Shown piece after piece: positions 19,001 to 27,966 of a stretch of 64,000 bases of DNA (its first letter is position 1; every line of letters starts with the position of its first letter). The stretch covers positions 123,033-187,032 of the forward strand of contig NZ_MTAZ01000007.1 in NCBI RefSeq assembly GCF_002150785.1, written 5' to 3'. Origin of the DNA: Arenibacter amylolyticus (GTDB lineage Bacteria; Bacteroidota; Bacteroidia; Flavobacteriales; Flavobacteriaceae). The notes below the pieces were generated by a model, which saw nothing but the letters and a program-made list of their open reading frames with translations, had not been told where the DNA came from and made no database searches. Made by a program: the position numbers and the translations under genes.

Positions 19001-20753
19001 TTAGGGTACTTACCACCTCATCATTGGCCAGAAAGGGCAGTTGATCCTTGTAGAAGGTAATTTTGGATTTATCCAAACTTAATCTGGGTACGTAATTGTG
19101 TTCCCAAGCCAGGTCCAAACACCATTTTACACTTTTCTCCTCAATACCGTCATCATTGTCCTGTGGTTTGTTGGCGATCTGTATATTCCGTACCGCCTTT
19201 ACACCCTGTACATCCATGATAATACGGATTAAATCCGAAACGTGGATTACCTTGGTCAGCTGCGCGGCCTCCAATTCCTTAGCATCAATAAATCCATGGC
19301 TTAGTTTAGGGCCTTCGAAAATCTTATCGACTGTTAAACATAGATTTTCATCAAGCTTACCAACAAATAGTACAGCTTCTTCCGAAAAGGTGTCGGAGGC
19401 TATTTCCTCTTCTATATGAATATCGGTAAAGGCGGGATTCAATTGATTCTCCCTGATACAATTTACGGTAAATTCCCCGGCAAGGACCTCATCCCCGGTA
19501 ATGGAAACCGTATCGCCGTTGCCAACGTCTTCCTTAAGTGCCGCATTGATGGTAATCGTATTTTCTCCGGGTGATATCGCGGTTATACCATAGGTGTTTT
19601 CCATGGCACATTTGTTCAACATTTCCTCAAGGGTGTAAAAATATACGGTGGGGGAAAGAAAATTTGAAATAGCGTAAAAAATGGCGGCTTCGGTTTCTTC
19701 CACATCGGCCAGGTTATCCAATTCGATATCTGCACAGAGAAGGATTTCCTCTACCTTTAGGGCACTGACCCGGAAAAAATCGTCACAAAGGTTTCGGTTT
19801 CGATGTAGGTTGATTTTGACTTCCTCCACGATCTTGTGCACCAAAGCCAACTTTTCCATGTGTTTTACGATCAAACCTGCGGTAGGATCATATAGGAAAT
19901 GGTTCAGTTGGGTGATAAGGCTCTCCACGGCCGGAATAGGTTTGGAATTTGAGGCTACGGAAAGGACCACTTTTTTATCTTGGGCCAGATCATAGGTAAG
20001 ACCATAGCCATTGGCCATATGAAAGAACTTTAAACTCACGTTCCTCACAGCCTTCCGTACCTCGTTATAATCTGTCCAATCCACAGGGTCGTCCCAGCTA
20101 GGAAAAGAAATCCTGACGGCAACTTTCATTCCCTGCAAGATGGGAAGGGCAGGGAATTCATAGAGTATAAAATCCCCTGCTATGGTATTTTCGTTTAGAT
20201 CCCCATAATCCGTGTTTTTATCAAATTCCAGCAAAACATCATAGAGTGTTTTCACATAGAACTTTTTCTGCATGGCCGCATTAGGGATGGGGGCCAGACT
20301 AAGTTCACTCTTCTTTTGGTTCACATAAATGGCATGTTCGGCATCCGGGGATTTATGGATCCAGGCATTTTTCACCCCATAATATTGGGGATCGGATCCG
20401 TTGTTGTCTACCACCTCCACATCGATCATGATTTCCCTAAAATCATTAAAGGTCACAGGACAAACGGGCAGAATTCTACCGGCCGTATAGAAATTCTTTA
20501 TATCGTAAACATCCGGACTTCCCAATTTCTGGGCCAGGATGTCCTTAATATCGTAATTAATTCTATATCCGACATCGGTGAGCACATAACTGAGTACCTC
20601 CAGGATGGTAATTCCGGGGTCATGGGTGTTGTAATCCGTCCATAACTTGCCCGCCAATTCCTGGATATGCCGAATTCCGATTTCTCGAAGCAACTCGTAA
20701 TCCATGCTTTCTAAAGCCGGTGCTAACTTCGATATAGTCTTGGATTTGTTCAT
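16038..20753 (-). CDS. CIS baseplate wedge protein, Pvc12/gp7-like
   Basis: The 1571-residue protein begins with a helix followed by LWTDYNTHDPGITILEVLSY. This segment is characteristic of the large CIS/T6SS-like baseplate proteins related to gpJ/TssF. It should form part of the wedge ring that links the spike to the sheath and triggers contraction. The middle contains repeated small beta modules of the form (D)GxYTI (GLYTIMDTN, GVYTIREIS, GQYTVGMVE), each following a hydrophobic strand pair, so part of the protein is a string of beta domains. There is no signal peptide. It lies 15 bases after the baseplate J gene and 11 bases before the 1247-residue gene. It is unusually long for this role, presumably because of the inserted beta modules. 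Confidence 0.78.
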   Translation of the reverse strand: MNKSKTISKLAPALESMDYELLREIGIRHIQELAGKLWTDYNTHDPGITILEVLSYVLTDVGYRINYDIKDILAQKLGSPDVYDIKNFYTAGRILPVCPVTFNDFREIMIDVEVVDNNGSDPQYYGVKNAWIHKSPDAEHAIYVNQKKSELSLAPIPNAAMQKKFYVKTLYDVLLEFDKNTDYGDLNENTIAGDFILYEFPALPILQGMKVAVRISFPSWDDPVDWTDYNEVRKAVRNVSLKFFHMANGYGLTYDLAQDKKVVLSVASNSKPIPAVESLITQLNHFLYDPTAGLIVKHMEKLALVHKIVEEVKINLHRNRNLCDDFFRVSALKVEEILLCADIELDNLADVEETEAAIFYAISNFLSPTVYFYTLEEMLNKCAMENTYGITAISPGENTITINAALKEDVGNGDTVSITGDEVLAGEFTVNCIRENQLNPAFTDIHIEEEIASDTFSEEAVLFVGKLDENLCLTVDKIFEGPKLSHGFIDAKELEAAQLTKVIHVSDLIRIIMDVQGVKAVRNIQIANKPQDNDDGIEEKSVKWCLDLAWEHNYVPRLSLDKSKITFYKDQLPFLANDEVVSTLINNLEAADRPQKIRYPKMDIDPPLGAFKDIENYVSLQEEFPDIYGVGSSGIPNLSSLKGLKKSERLGKVKQLKAFLTFFDQLIANELAQLNSVKDLFSMNGDKNAFGEYKIDRTYFSKPLHEVIPNASTLYMDAAGHSETLKGMVESEELYIKRRNKFLDHLLGRFAETFTDYAILVHKVNKETAGLDLIEDKLQFLDRYPAISAERGKGFNYLQPFYQWHIGNISGVEQRASFLLGIQEKELATLNFGPNFSINTSWGYSITDDAAVPLLVQKDSLENETAVKELMEGLIMVGLYRENYTILPAEGGKFFFQLNGEDGVLGISAKNDYDSDTAGGDADTAITQLMAILKKEYFENYEANRKNLGCPTNNYFTYSLTADTSPVAPNLPTYTLDYVLYSKAFNFSNPFEILHGKITEEVVLEETETLPLTEEQVLKKGGERIAKLLWEVVHNALDRERYVLDAALSPYRFQLYSKKGILLGASSEKDFNSLLADQIKNSTDPTLQILGSTSNDGLYTIMDTNAIGPNLEIELAEALPSPIFDGEAIWEEAFGLQEVNSEERYVKADADIGANFMVGDLFEIRGSQKNDGVYTIREISNEGGKTILGFWEPIFSEVPDGEIIDTHVFTMVGISGNTVTVVGGEDEKAIGKLIDFIKERFFNKEGMHLIEHTLLRPRINEELFLPLESRQLVSLGSSTAQLIFPKRSDIVKVDSSNNTLMVSDNLKAEIVGQSIYIENGPYDGMELGIVKITTQGGKSKLKVKEDLKFDLPKLPFQNGTVRYSVQTAITKIKPITKRITVGDASAMALIEGDRVRIENPGNDENEGQYTVGMVEENGSELDITLVSKLQWVIDDLLPIHLDQDCEACQIKDVYSCIATVILPYWADRFIDLDFRKFVEKTLRLETPAHILLNVCWVNCEQMEALEHAYKSWLLEINRPVGSKSDRSVALNNFIKALSKSRNIYPTGTLHSCDEEESLEGAIILNNSVLGT

Positions 20754-20768
20754 GGTGGCATCTTTTTT

Positions 20769-23700
20769 TTAGCACTTGTCCCTAACGGTCAATTCATTGG
20801 TACTTAAAATAATATTATCATCACATAAACATTGATCCGCCCCATCCGATGGAATTTCCAGGATGGTATGGCTATCTGCCGAACCAATAATGGATACCGA
20901 TGTTAACGCAATAGCCTCATCTACATCCTTATTGGGATTATTTTCGGGATCTTCTTTTATTATATGGTACATTTTAAAACAGGTGACATAATCTACATAC
21001 GACCTTTCTTCCACAAAATTCAGGATGACGGATTTATGAATTCTCCCCCCAAAGACAATGTCTTTGGAACAGTCCGAAGCCCAAGGGGATAAAAAGTTTT
21101 TGATTTCCTGTTGAAGTTTGGCAAGGTGGAACCCTACGTCCTTCCCCTGATGGAGCCTCACATTAAAAGCTACCTTAATTTCCTCATAGATGGGGTTTTT
21201 CACATGAAGGTTGGCACAGGGCGGCTTCAGAGCCTCTATAAATGAGGCAATCTGACTAAGCTGATCCAAGCTGGCCTTTGGGCGCAAGGGATCTATCGCA
21301 TTTTTGTTCTGCACATTGGCGATGATTACCAAGGAAATATGGCCTGGAGCTATTTCACTAAAGTTGGTAATGGTTCCGTCGAAACGAGTATGATTAATAC
21401 ATTTAACCTTGTAGACCAAGGGAAATTTCTCCAAAATAAGGTGTTCGTAGTCCCAAATGGTAATCGCCCTGTTTTTATGTCTCAGTCGTTCGCTTACCCT
21501 GGTATAAAACGCTCTTTCCCTTTCCGGGGGTTTCCCATCGGACGAGGCATAGGGTTGTTCCAATTTTTTAATGGCAGCATCCGCATCCTTAAGTTTGGCT
21601 ATAGTACCGGCTTCCAACGCTTTTTCCAAAAATCTTGGGTCGTTGCCTCTATCGTAAAAAGAAGCACTAAGGGCCTGAGCCCTAACAGCGATTATATCAC
21701 ATACGGCATCGGTATCTTTTTCCACACCGGCCTTTATCCAATATAGCTTGGGAGACAATCTGGAATTCCCAGTGGCAATGGCACGGGGAATGTCCAACTT
21801 CAAAATTCCGGAAGTGAGCAGGCCATTGGTTCCGTCGGACAGGATGGTATATTGATCAAAGTCTTTCCACCCTTCCTTGGTAAGATAGCTCCATTGCACC
21901 GTTTGCTTTTCCTTTTCCGGGTTGGCACTGCCTTCCGCTACCTGAATAAGCAGGGATAGCGTTTGAGGAGGATGTAGCTTTTCAATTCCTATATAGAGGT
22001 TCCCTTCTTCGGTGATCATCGGGAACAGGCTGTTTGAAGGATTCTCCCTATTTACTTCATAATTGCCAAAAGGCATTAAATGAAAAAAGTTTTCAGCAAT
22101 TTCGGTTTCCTCGGTCGCGGTGACCGTACTGTTTAGATTAATGGTTACCGATGACTTGTAGTAAAGGGATAGGGATTCAATTGTGGGGACATAGGGAGTA
22201 TTTGGGAGGGTCCATTCGTCCGTATTCTGGATAATTTTGGATTCCAAGGTATCTTTGACATTTTTATTGGGTGGTAACGACTTTAAGAGCAGGGTATTGT
22301 TGCTTGTACTAGTACCATTTGCCATATGTATGGCGTGATAGGTATAGGCATTTTGAAAATCCCTATGCCCAAAATCCATCCCTTTTAGGGTAAGTCTCAT
22401 AAATCCCTTTGCAAGATTGGGATCATACTCCTCAAAATCCTTACTGTTTACCTTACGGTCTATAGATAAAAGGCCAGGGCTCATATTGGAAATCTTACTC
22501 TTTGTTTCCGAATCGGGTAATTTGGTGCTGGTGGAAATATCCGAACCGTTTGTTGTGGTAAAAAGTTGTTGATCGTTGGCAATCACTTCCCATTCCTTCT
22601 TATTAAGCACTTCTATCTTGGTCTTAAATGCGGTATTACTTCTGTTATCGGTAGTACCTTCCACATGATAATGCTTATAGTAGCTACTGAAACCCTGTGA
22701 GTTTTGGGGAAGATCTACCCATTGGAATTTTAGGGCCAGCTGTTCCAGTTTCTTTTGAAATACTTCTTTGGAACCGATATAAAATTTACTGCCCAAATGA
22801 GGAATACTTCCAAAAATGGCCATGGATTTGGTGGGATCCAGTTTACCAAGATCATTTTGGACGATGATATTCTGAATACCAGGGGTCTCCCCTTCCTCCT
22901 CTATTTGCACCGTAATTTTTAAGGTCTCTACCAAAATCCCCTTCAATCCCTTATAGGGCGAATTGGAGCTTAGATCGGCTGTATGGATAAGCACCTTTAA
23001 AAGGGGCCATTGGGTATCAAAATTCTCCCCGAAAACAGTGTCATCATAAGCGACAACGGCAGCCTGATCTACCTTTAGCCGGCATTCTATCAACAATTTC
23101 CCGGAATTGGGTCTGGATTCCCGTACGGTTTCTACCGTTGCCAATAGCCATTCTTCCTCCCCGCTGAGCAGCAGCTTAAAGCTTTGCAGACCCAATTTAG
23201 AATAGTCCAAGTCGGGCCCATTTGCGTCAATTCCGATTTCCAGGGTAATTCTACGCTGACCTTCCGCTAAAAACAAAATGGGACTGGCAATGGCAAAACC
23301 AAGGTGCCCCTCTGGGCGGTCGGCCACTTTTAATCCGGAGGGATTATCCACATCCGTAATAAACGAAGGGCGTCCAAATACCCGCCAATATCCTTCTTCG
23401 GTTTCAATTTCCTCGCCTTGCCCATCGGCAGAATTGGCTATTGGGGAACTATATATTCTATGGTCCGTTTTGGGATATTTGGCCTTTCCGTCCCATTCAT
23501 CAAAAATATTGGCGAATTGGGCCTTTATTTCTACCACCTCAGCCTTATTGATAACGGTGTCCTCATGTAGTTTGTAAATAACATCCGTACCCGTTGTGTC
23601 TTTTCCGGCTTTTAGCGAAGTCCCAGCCTTTAACAAATGACTATCCACGTGTTTGGCCAGTTCAAAGATGATGGAAACCTTATCAGGCTCCGCTGGTTTT

Positions 23701-24125
23701 TCCTTTAATTGTAGTACCTCCTTGTAATAAAATTCCAGGTGTTTCTGTGTGATGGTATTGATGTCTGCCTGTACCACCTTAAACATATACAGAAAACCAA
23801 AGAACAATGCCTCGTGCGGCATGGCAAACTGATCTATCCTAAGCTGGGCCAGATACGCTTCCAATGAAAACCTAGTCCAATCCGCTTCCGTAATCTCAAA
23901 GAAAGGTGTCCAATCAAAATGTTTGGAGTTTACACTATCCCAGGACGAATTTTCACTGTTATAATATTTAATTTCCGCTGCAAAATTTTGAACAAAGGAC
24001 AATAGGTCTTTCATACTCCGTTCATCCACGGCCACATAGGATGGAAGCAGCGTATGTAAGGTGCGCTGTTGTTGGCTTGTGCCATCCCTTCTCAAGGGGT
24101 TGTTATGAAAGCAATTTTCGCTCAT
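20769..24125 (-). CDS. CIS baseplate J-like protein (Pvc11-like)
   Basis: The 1118-residue protein is in the position of baseplate J (gp47/Pvc11), directly after gp25 and overlapping it by 4 bases. The C-terminal third carries the family signature: a SERLRHKNRAITIWDYEHLIL segment, then VKCINHTRFDG, and AFNVRLHQGKDVGFHLAKLQ. These are seen in baseplate J-type proteins of extracellular injection systems. It should form the wedge dimer partner of the next gene product. The middle is a long, mostly beta region without a motif I recognise. No membrane segments are present. The extreme C-terminus has a short Cys-containing tail (QCLCDD and the final RDKC), which is odd for a cytoplasmically assembled particle. 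Confidence 0.82.
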   Translation of the reverse strand: MSENCFHNNPLRRDGTSQQQRTLHTLLPSYVAVDERSMKDLLSFVQNFAAEIKYYNSENSSWDSVNSKHFDWTPFFEITEADWTRFSLEAYLAQLRIDQFAMPHEALFFGFLYMFKVVQADINTITQKHLEFYYKEVLQLKEKPAEPDKVSIIFELAKHVDSHLLKAGTSLKAGKDTTGTDVIYKLHEDTVINKAEVVEIKAQFANIFDEWDGKAKYPKTDHRIYSSPIANSADGQGEEIETEEGYWRVFGRPSFITDVDNPSGLKVADRPEGHLGFAIASPILFLAEGQRRITLEIGIDANGPDLDYSKLGLQSFKLLLSGEEEWLLATVETVRESRPNSGKLLIECRLKVDQAAVVAYDDTVFGENFDTQWPLLKVLIHTADLSSNSPYKGLKGILVETLKITVQIEEEGETPGIQNIIVQNDLGKLDPTKSMAIFGSIPHLGSKFYIGSKEVFQKKLEQLALKFQWVDLPQNSQGFSSYYKHYHVEGTTDNRSNTAFKTKIEVLNKKEWEVIANDQQLFTTTNGSDISTSTKLPDSETKSKISNMSPGLLSIDRKVNSKDFEEYDPNLAKGFMRLTLKGMDFGHRDFQNAYTYHAIHMANGTSTSNNTLLLKSLPPNKNVKDTLESKIIQNTDEWTLPNTPYVPTIESLSLYYKSSVTINLNSTVTATEETEIAENFFHLMPFGNYEVNRENPSNSLFPMITEEGNLYIGIEKLHPPQTLSLLIQVAEGSANPEKEKQTVQWSYLTKEGWKDFDQYTILSDGTNGLLTSGILKLDIPRAIATGNSRLSPKLYWIKAGVEKDTDAVCDIIAVRAQALSASFYDRGNDPRFLEKALEAGTIAKLKDADAAIKKLEQPYASSDGKPPERERAFYTRVSERLRHKNRAITIWDYEHLILEKFPLVYKVKCINHTRFDGTITNFSEIAPGHISLVIIANVQNKNAIDPLRPKASLDQLSQIASFIEALKPPCANLHVKNPIYEEIKVAFNVRLHQGKDVGFHLAKLQQEIKNFLSPWASDCSKDIVFGGRIHKSVILNFVEERSYVDYVTCFKMYHIIKEDPENNPNKDVDEAIALTSVSIIGSADSHTILEIPSDGADQCLCDDNIILSTNELTVRDKC

Positions 24126-24556
24126 TCCAAAATATTTGTTCCTTCATTTAAATAAAACGGAAATACCAGATTGGATCGGGTATTGCTCGAAATTATGGTA
24201 TAGTCAATGGTCAGTTCAATAGTACCATTTAATGATTCCTGAACGGCTTCTATTTTATCTACAAAGACCCTTGGTTCGTGGATCAAAATGGCCTTTTTAA
24301 TCTCCTCCGAGATATAGGTCGCCGTGTTGGTGTCTAACGGCTCAAAAATTAAACTCCTTACCGTGGTTCCGTAGTCGGGCCGCAATAATCTACTCCCCTT
24401 GATCGTGGTCAACAAAATGATAAGACTTTCCCTAACGTCCTGCTCGTGTTGCACCAAGGTTGCACCATTGTTCCCCAAGGTAAATTCGACAGGAAATTTC
24501 CATCCCCTCCCTAGGAAGCCTTTGTTATCTATAAGATCATTTCCTGTTTTTCCCAT
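24122..24556 (-). CDS. gp25-like baseplate protein (GPW/gp25 family, Pvc9-like)
   Basis: The 144-residue protein has the typical GPW/gp25 features: SLIILLTTIKGSRLLRPDYGTTVRS is the conserved core in which the first ring of the baseplate contacts the sheath. It is followed by EIKKAILIHEPRV and a beta-rich end (GTIELTIDYTII). Length fits the family (about 120-150). It forms the inner baseplate ring that initiates sheath assembly. It follows the PAAR gene after 3 bases and overlaps baseplate J by 4 bases, so it is inside the operon. Confidence 0.92.
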   Translation of the reverse strand: MGKTGNDLIDNKGFLGRGWKFPVEFTLGNNGATLVQHEQDVRESLIILLTTIKGSRLLRPDYGTTVRSLIFEPLDTNTATYISEEIKKAILIHEPRVFVDKIEAVQESLNGTIELTIDYTIISSNTRSNLVFPFYLNEGTNILE

Positions 24557-24559
24557 TTG

Positions 24560-24850
24560 CTATCCTATTAATACCGTAAATTCTCCCAATACTATGGTCC
24601 CACCATGGGAAGTAGAATCTCCCAATCTAGCTGCAGGCATCCCTCCTATCATTACCGTACCGGAACCAGCAACGATGGTATCCGGCGGCCCGGTACACGT
24701 GGCCATATCGCCTACCCTTGCTGCCGGCAGTCCCCCTATGAGTACGGTTGGTTCCCCAGCCGGCAAAATAGGGCCGCCTACATGGGGTACCGTACCCGTT
24801 ACCATGGGGCATACATGCATATCCGTAACTCTTGCCGCAGGTGCTCCCAT
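24560..24850 (-). CDS. PAAR-domain spike tip protein (Pvc10-like)
   Basis: The 96-residue protein consists of three short repeats built around PAARVTDMHVC, PAARVGDMATC and PAARLGDSTSH, with IGG turns between them. This is the PAAR fold, a cone that caps the VgrG-like spike, binds one zinc ion through His/Cys residues and sharpens the tip. It contains no fused effector domain. It lies 12 bases after the spike gene and 3 bases before gp25. Confidence 0.94.
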   Translation of the reverse strand: MGAPAARVTDMHVCPMVTGTVPHVGGPILPAGEPTVLIGGLPAARVGDMATCTGPPDTIVAGSGTVMIGGMPAARLGDSTSHGGTIVLGEFTVLIG

Positions 24851-24862
24851 TTAATTTCTTCT

Positions 24863-26614
24863 TTAATTTATTTGTACCAACGAACCTTTTATGGTGGCCG
24901 TTCCACTAGAGGTGACTTCTGCTCCGGAAGACCCCTCTGCCTTGAACGCAGCCTGTGCCTTATGGTTAATGTTGACCCCTTCTATATTGACATCACCCCC
25001 GGCCTTGATATTTACATCCCCAGCGCTGTCCAACAAAATACCCCCACTGTCCAGGGTAACCTTATTGCCGTTTTCGTCCTCGACCTGAATGGCCCCCTCT
25101 TCCTCGGACAATAAAATCTTGTTACCATTGGGAGTTTCCAGAAGGATGTGGTTTTTGCCATCGTCAAAGACCAGTTTCATTTCACTCCTACTTACAAATC
25201 CTTTCTCATCGTTTTCTTCCGTGGCCGTGAACGGCGCCGGTCTCGCACTACTGTGTACCATACCGATCACGATAGGATTTCGGGGATCATCGTTCAAAAA
25301 GCCTACGATAACCTCATCGTCCAGTTCCGGCATAAAGAAAGTGCCCCTATTGTCCCCGGCGTCCAAGGTGGCAATCCGTGCCCATGTCCCTTCCTCCTCG
25401 GTACTGATCATGGGGAGTTTTACCTTGATCCTGTTTTCTCCCATGGGATCGTCGTGTACGGCGGTAACTTTCCCTATATGTAGCCCATTAATGGCAGGCA
25501 AAAGTGCCGCAGAGGGGATGGCCTGTACGTCATCATAACTCTCGGTCAGGAATTTTGGGTCCAACCCTATCTGCAAGTGGGTATTCCAAGTGGATGAAAA
25601 AGTATGACTAACCCCTGATACGTACGCCGTTCCGTTAAAACGATCCCCAAGGCCTTCCAGATTGATCAGGTTACCCGGTTTAATTACATTATTGCCCAAA
25701 ATCTTAATCCTGCCAACAATTTTCGACAATTGGCTCCTCAACATTCGCGCGTTGGTCCACGCTTGTAATTCTGCCGGACTCAAAGCTCCGGTATGTTGAA
25801 AATTTAGGGGATCCACACCAATGGTAGCAGACAGTTCCGTGGACGACAGGTTCCCTAGTTCGGTGATATTCTGAGGTTGGTTGCCACTGGTTACAATTTC
25901 TTGATTGGCCGTATCCCAAGCCCTGGTCTCAATAGCGGAAAACTGGTTTCTGGCATCCATTTCAAAATCGAATTCCAGGATATTATGCCCATAGGAAAGA
26001 TTGGCCACCGCTTGCTGCCCGTAATCAGGGGCTGCTGTTTTAATGGTCCCATCATCAACCATGGTCAATTGCCCGTTGGTTTCCGCTCGGGTCACCAGAA
26101 AATCCCAATCCGTGCAATAATATTGGACCATTTGCGCATGGGTAGTGGGGGTGGTTTCAATCTCGGGGGCTATATCGCCATAATCGTTCAAAATAGCTTC
26201 CATAATGTCACTATCCGACATATCCGAAAAATACCTGTTCTTACGTCCTACGGTAAGTTTCACGGCCACGTCCTTGGCTTCTATGGAAAGTTGGGAGTTG
26301 GTATTGCCCCCCATGGTTTTGATCCCGTGTTTAATAATAACCCCTTTAAATACGGTTTCTTCTTCTCCCTTATAGCCCATTTTTATTTCAATTTCCTTTC
26401 CGGGAATCAGGGTGTTTTCATTGCTGGCCCAAAAATCGGCTTCGGCAACGTTACCATCTACCAATTGGATCTGTGCCGTAGGAATCTTATTGATCGCTTT
26501 GGTTACCGCCAAACTGCTTACGGCAAAACTACCGTCCAATTCGGTACCATCTACCAGAATGGTAAAGGAGGGTAATTCGGAACCTGTGGGAATATCTAAT
26601 TCGGCTAATAGCAT
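24863..26614 (-). CDS. VgrG-like central spike protein (Pvc8-like)
   Basis: The 583-residue protein matches the VgrG/gp27-gp5 plan: a hub domain of about 350 residues (TILVDGTELDGSFAV at the start, RKNRYFSDMSDSDIMEAIL at about 125), then a gp5-type OB-fold (IGKVTAVHDDPMGENRIKVKLP and AGDNRGTFFMPELDDEVIVGF), then a beta-helix needle made of short repeats (GDVNIKAGGDVNIEG). It forms the trimeric spike at the end of the inner tube. The C-terminus carries no extra effector domain. A T6SS is excluded as context because no TssJLM membrane complex or ClpV is present in the window. Confidence 0.93.
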   Translation of the reverse strand: MLLAELDIPTGSELPSFTILVDGTELDGSFAVSSLAVTKAINKIPTAQIQLVDGNVAEADFWASNENTLIPGKEIEIKMGYKGEEETVFKGVIIKHGIKTMGGNTNSQLSIEAKDVAVKLTVGRKNRYFSDMSDSDIMEAILNDYGDIAPEIETTPTTHAQMVQYYCTDWDFLVTRAETNGQLTMVDDGTIKTAAPDYGQQAVANLSYGHNILEFDFEMDARNQFSAIETRAWDTANQEIVTSGNQPQNITELGNLSSTELSATIGVDPLNFQHTGALSPAELQAWTNARMLRSQLSKIVGRIKILGNNVIKPGNLINLEGLGDRFNGTAYVSGVSHTFSSTWNTHLQIGLDPKFLTESYDDVQAIPSAALLPAINGLHIGKVTAVHDDPMGENRIKVKLPMISTEEEGTWARIATLDAGDNRGTFFMPELDDEVIVGFLNDDPRNPIVIGMVHSSARPAPFTATEENDEKGFVSRSEMKLVFDDGKNHILLETPNGNKILLSEEEGAIQVEDENGNKVTLDSGGILLDSAGDVNIKAGGDVNIEGVNINHKAQAAFKAEGSSGAEVTSSGTATIKGSLVQIN

Positions 26615-26623
26615 AGGACTCTC

Positions 26624-27328
26624 TTATTTTTGGACCGGGGGCAGAATTATTTCCTGCCCTGGCCTGATATTTCTAAAATTTGACAAATTGTTGGCTTTGG
26701 CTATTTCCATATAATAATTTGGATTGCCATAAATATTGCTTGCTATCAAAGGCAGTGTCTCCCCTGCTTTAACGATATGGATTTTGGTTAGGTCCGAAGA
26801 GAACAGTTTAACAAGTGCTGCCTGGATTACCCTAAACTCATGTCCTACAAAGGTGGCGGTAACAGTAGCCCTTAAGGGTCTGCCAATGGAGCTGAACATG
26901 GTATAGTCTACTTTGGCACTCTTTAATTTACAGTTGAAAATAAAAGTTCCCCAAACCAAGGTTAGGGTTCTGGGCTGATGTTCTTCCGGATCCACGTCTC
27001 CCGTGAGCTTTAAAAACAATGCTATTTCCAGATCCACGCCTCCCACGGTCTTGGCCACCTCCCCGTTGATGGAATTTACCGAAGTCCCTGTGGCATCAAA
27101 AAGAAATTGGAACGTGACCTCCCCACTTTGGTTACTATGATAGCTTTGTTCTTGGCTATTATCTCCTGGCACGCACTGCCCTTGGTAGTTTATGGCGATA
27201 TTTTTGGATAGTTTCTCCGGATTGTACATCACCGGGTACGGGATAGGAAGTCCCTTCGGCATGCCATTTTTATCGGCATGGTAAGAAAAGATCATCATCT
27301 TCAATAAAATCCCGTCCAACAATCCCAT
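26624..27328 (-). CDS. CIS tube-baseplate adaptor with C-terminal LysM domain (Pvc7-like)
   Basis: The 234-residue protein has an N-terminal tube-like domain (about 1-170, starting with the YPVMYNPEKLSKNIAINY segment) and a C-terminal LysM domain (about 180-230) with KIHIVKAGETLPLIASNIYG and IRPGQEIILPP. In CIS particles this protein joins the spike hub to the first tube ring, and the LysM part is structural. The start shares one base with the stop of the small DUF5908 gene (TAATG), which fixes ATG at 27326-27328. The spike gene follows after 9 bases. Confidence 0.9.
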   Translation of the reverse strand: MGLLDGILLKMMIFSYHADKNGMPKGLPIPYPVMYNPEKLSKNIAINYQGQCVPGDNSQEQSYHSNQSGEVTFQFLFDATGTSVNSINGEVAKTVGGVDLEIALFLKLTGDVDPEEHQPRTLTLVWGTFIFNCKLKSAKVDYTMFSSIGRPLRATVTATFVGHEFRVIQAALVKLFSSDLTKIHIVKAGETLPLIASNIYGNPNYYMEIAKANNLSNFRNIRPGQEIILPPVQK

Positions 27329-27498
27329 TATCGTTCGTTTTTGTTCTTGATCAATTTCAAAACTTCATCTACCCTAACCTGATTGGTCTGGGCGGAGGGC
27401 GGTGTGGTACAATCCTCCCCGGAAACATGGGTAGACGGCTTTTTGTTTTGCTTATCTACCGTGGTTCGTATTATCAATTCTCTTATCTCGACAGGCAT
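27328..27498 (-). CDS. DUF5908 family small CIS protein
   Basis: This small gene codes for 56 residues. It starts MPVEIRELIIRTTV and ends with a helical stretch (VDEVLKLIKNKNER). The opening is the hallmark of DUF5908, a small protein found between tube and LysM genes in Bacteroidota contractile injection systems. Its function is not established; its position corresponds to Pvc6. It lies 13 bases after the second tube gene and overlaps the LysM gene by one base. A GGAGG sequence lies about 17 bases upstream of the ATG, farther away than usual for ribosome binding. Confidence 0.88.
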   Translation of the reverse strand: MPVEIRELIIRTTVDKQNKKPSTHVSGEDCTTPPSAQTNQVRVDEVLKLIKNKNER

Positions 27499-27511
27499 AA
27501 GGCTTTCTTTT

Positions 27512-27961
27512 TTAGGAGACCTCCAAACGTCTAAAATATTGGAAGTTCAGTTCTATGGTTTCAATAACAATTTCGTTCTGCTGTGCCCCAAAGTTGGAAA
27601 TAGTCCATTTAACCGGATAGGCCTTTACAAAGCTCCAGGACTCCAAGGGCTCATGTTCGGCATTAAGAAGGGTAACCAGTACGTCTTTGGGATCAAAGGA
27701 GAAGGATTCTACCGCGTCCCTAAACCATGCGATCAGCTTTGATCCAATCAACAATCCCCTTTTTAGGACGAGTTTTTCATAAGTGATCCTATCGGCCAAT
27801 CTATGGACAAAACGATTTTCTCCTCCTTCGTTATAGGTAAACTCGCCAACGCTGACATTTAATCCGGATACCTCCTGGAAACGAATATCATTCCCATCGG
27901 ATGTAATTCCTTCAATGTCTACCCTAAAATGAAAACCGACCGGTGGATAGTAATTTGCCAT
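27512..27961 (-). CDS. CIS inner tube protein 2 (gp19 family, Pvc5-like)
   Basis: The 149-residue protein is a tail tube protein of the T4 gp19 family. Diagnostic features are the N-terminal PPVGFHFRVDIEG, the FQEVSGLNVSVGEFTYNEGG strand-loop-strand, and LVLKRGLL, followed by the VTLLNAEHEP helix-turn. It is a paralogue of the other tube protein 5 bases upstream, with which it shares the same motif order. In Afp/PVC a second tube protein adjoins the baseplate, and its position just before the DUF5908 and LysM genes fits that role. Confidence 0.93.
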   Translation of the reverse strand: MANYYPPVGFHFRVDIEGITSDGNDIRFQEVSGLNVSVGEFTYNEGGENRFVHRLADRITYEKLVLKRGLLIGSKLIAWFRDAVESFSFDPKDVLVTLLNAEHEPLESWSFVKAYPVKWTISNFGAQQNEIVIETIELNFQYFRRLEVS

Positions 27962-27966
27962 ACTGT

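Noticed and set aside
24863..26614. Type VI secretion system based on the VgrG-like and PAAR genes
   Set aside because: No TssJLM membrane complex or ClpV in the window; DUF4255, DUF5908, DUF4157, LysM and the Pvc15-like ATPase point to an extracellular-type CIS.
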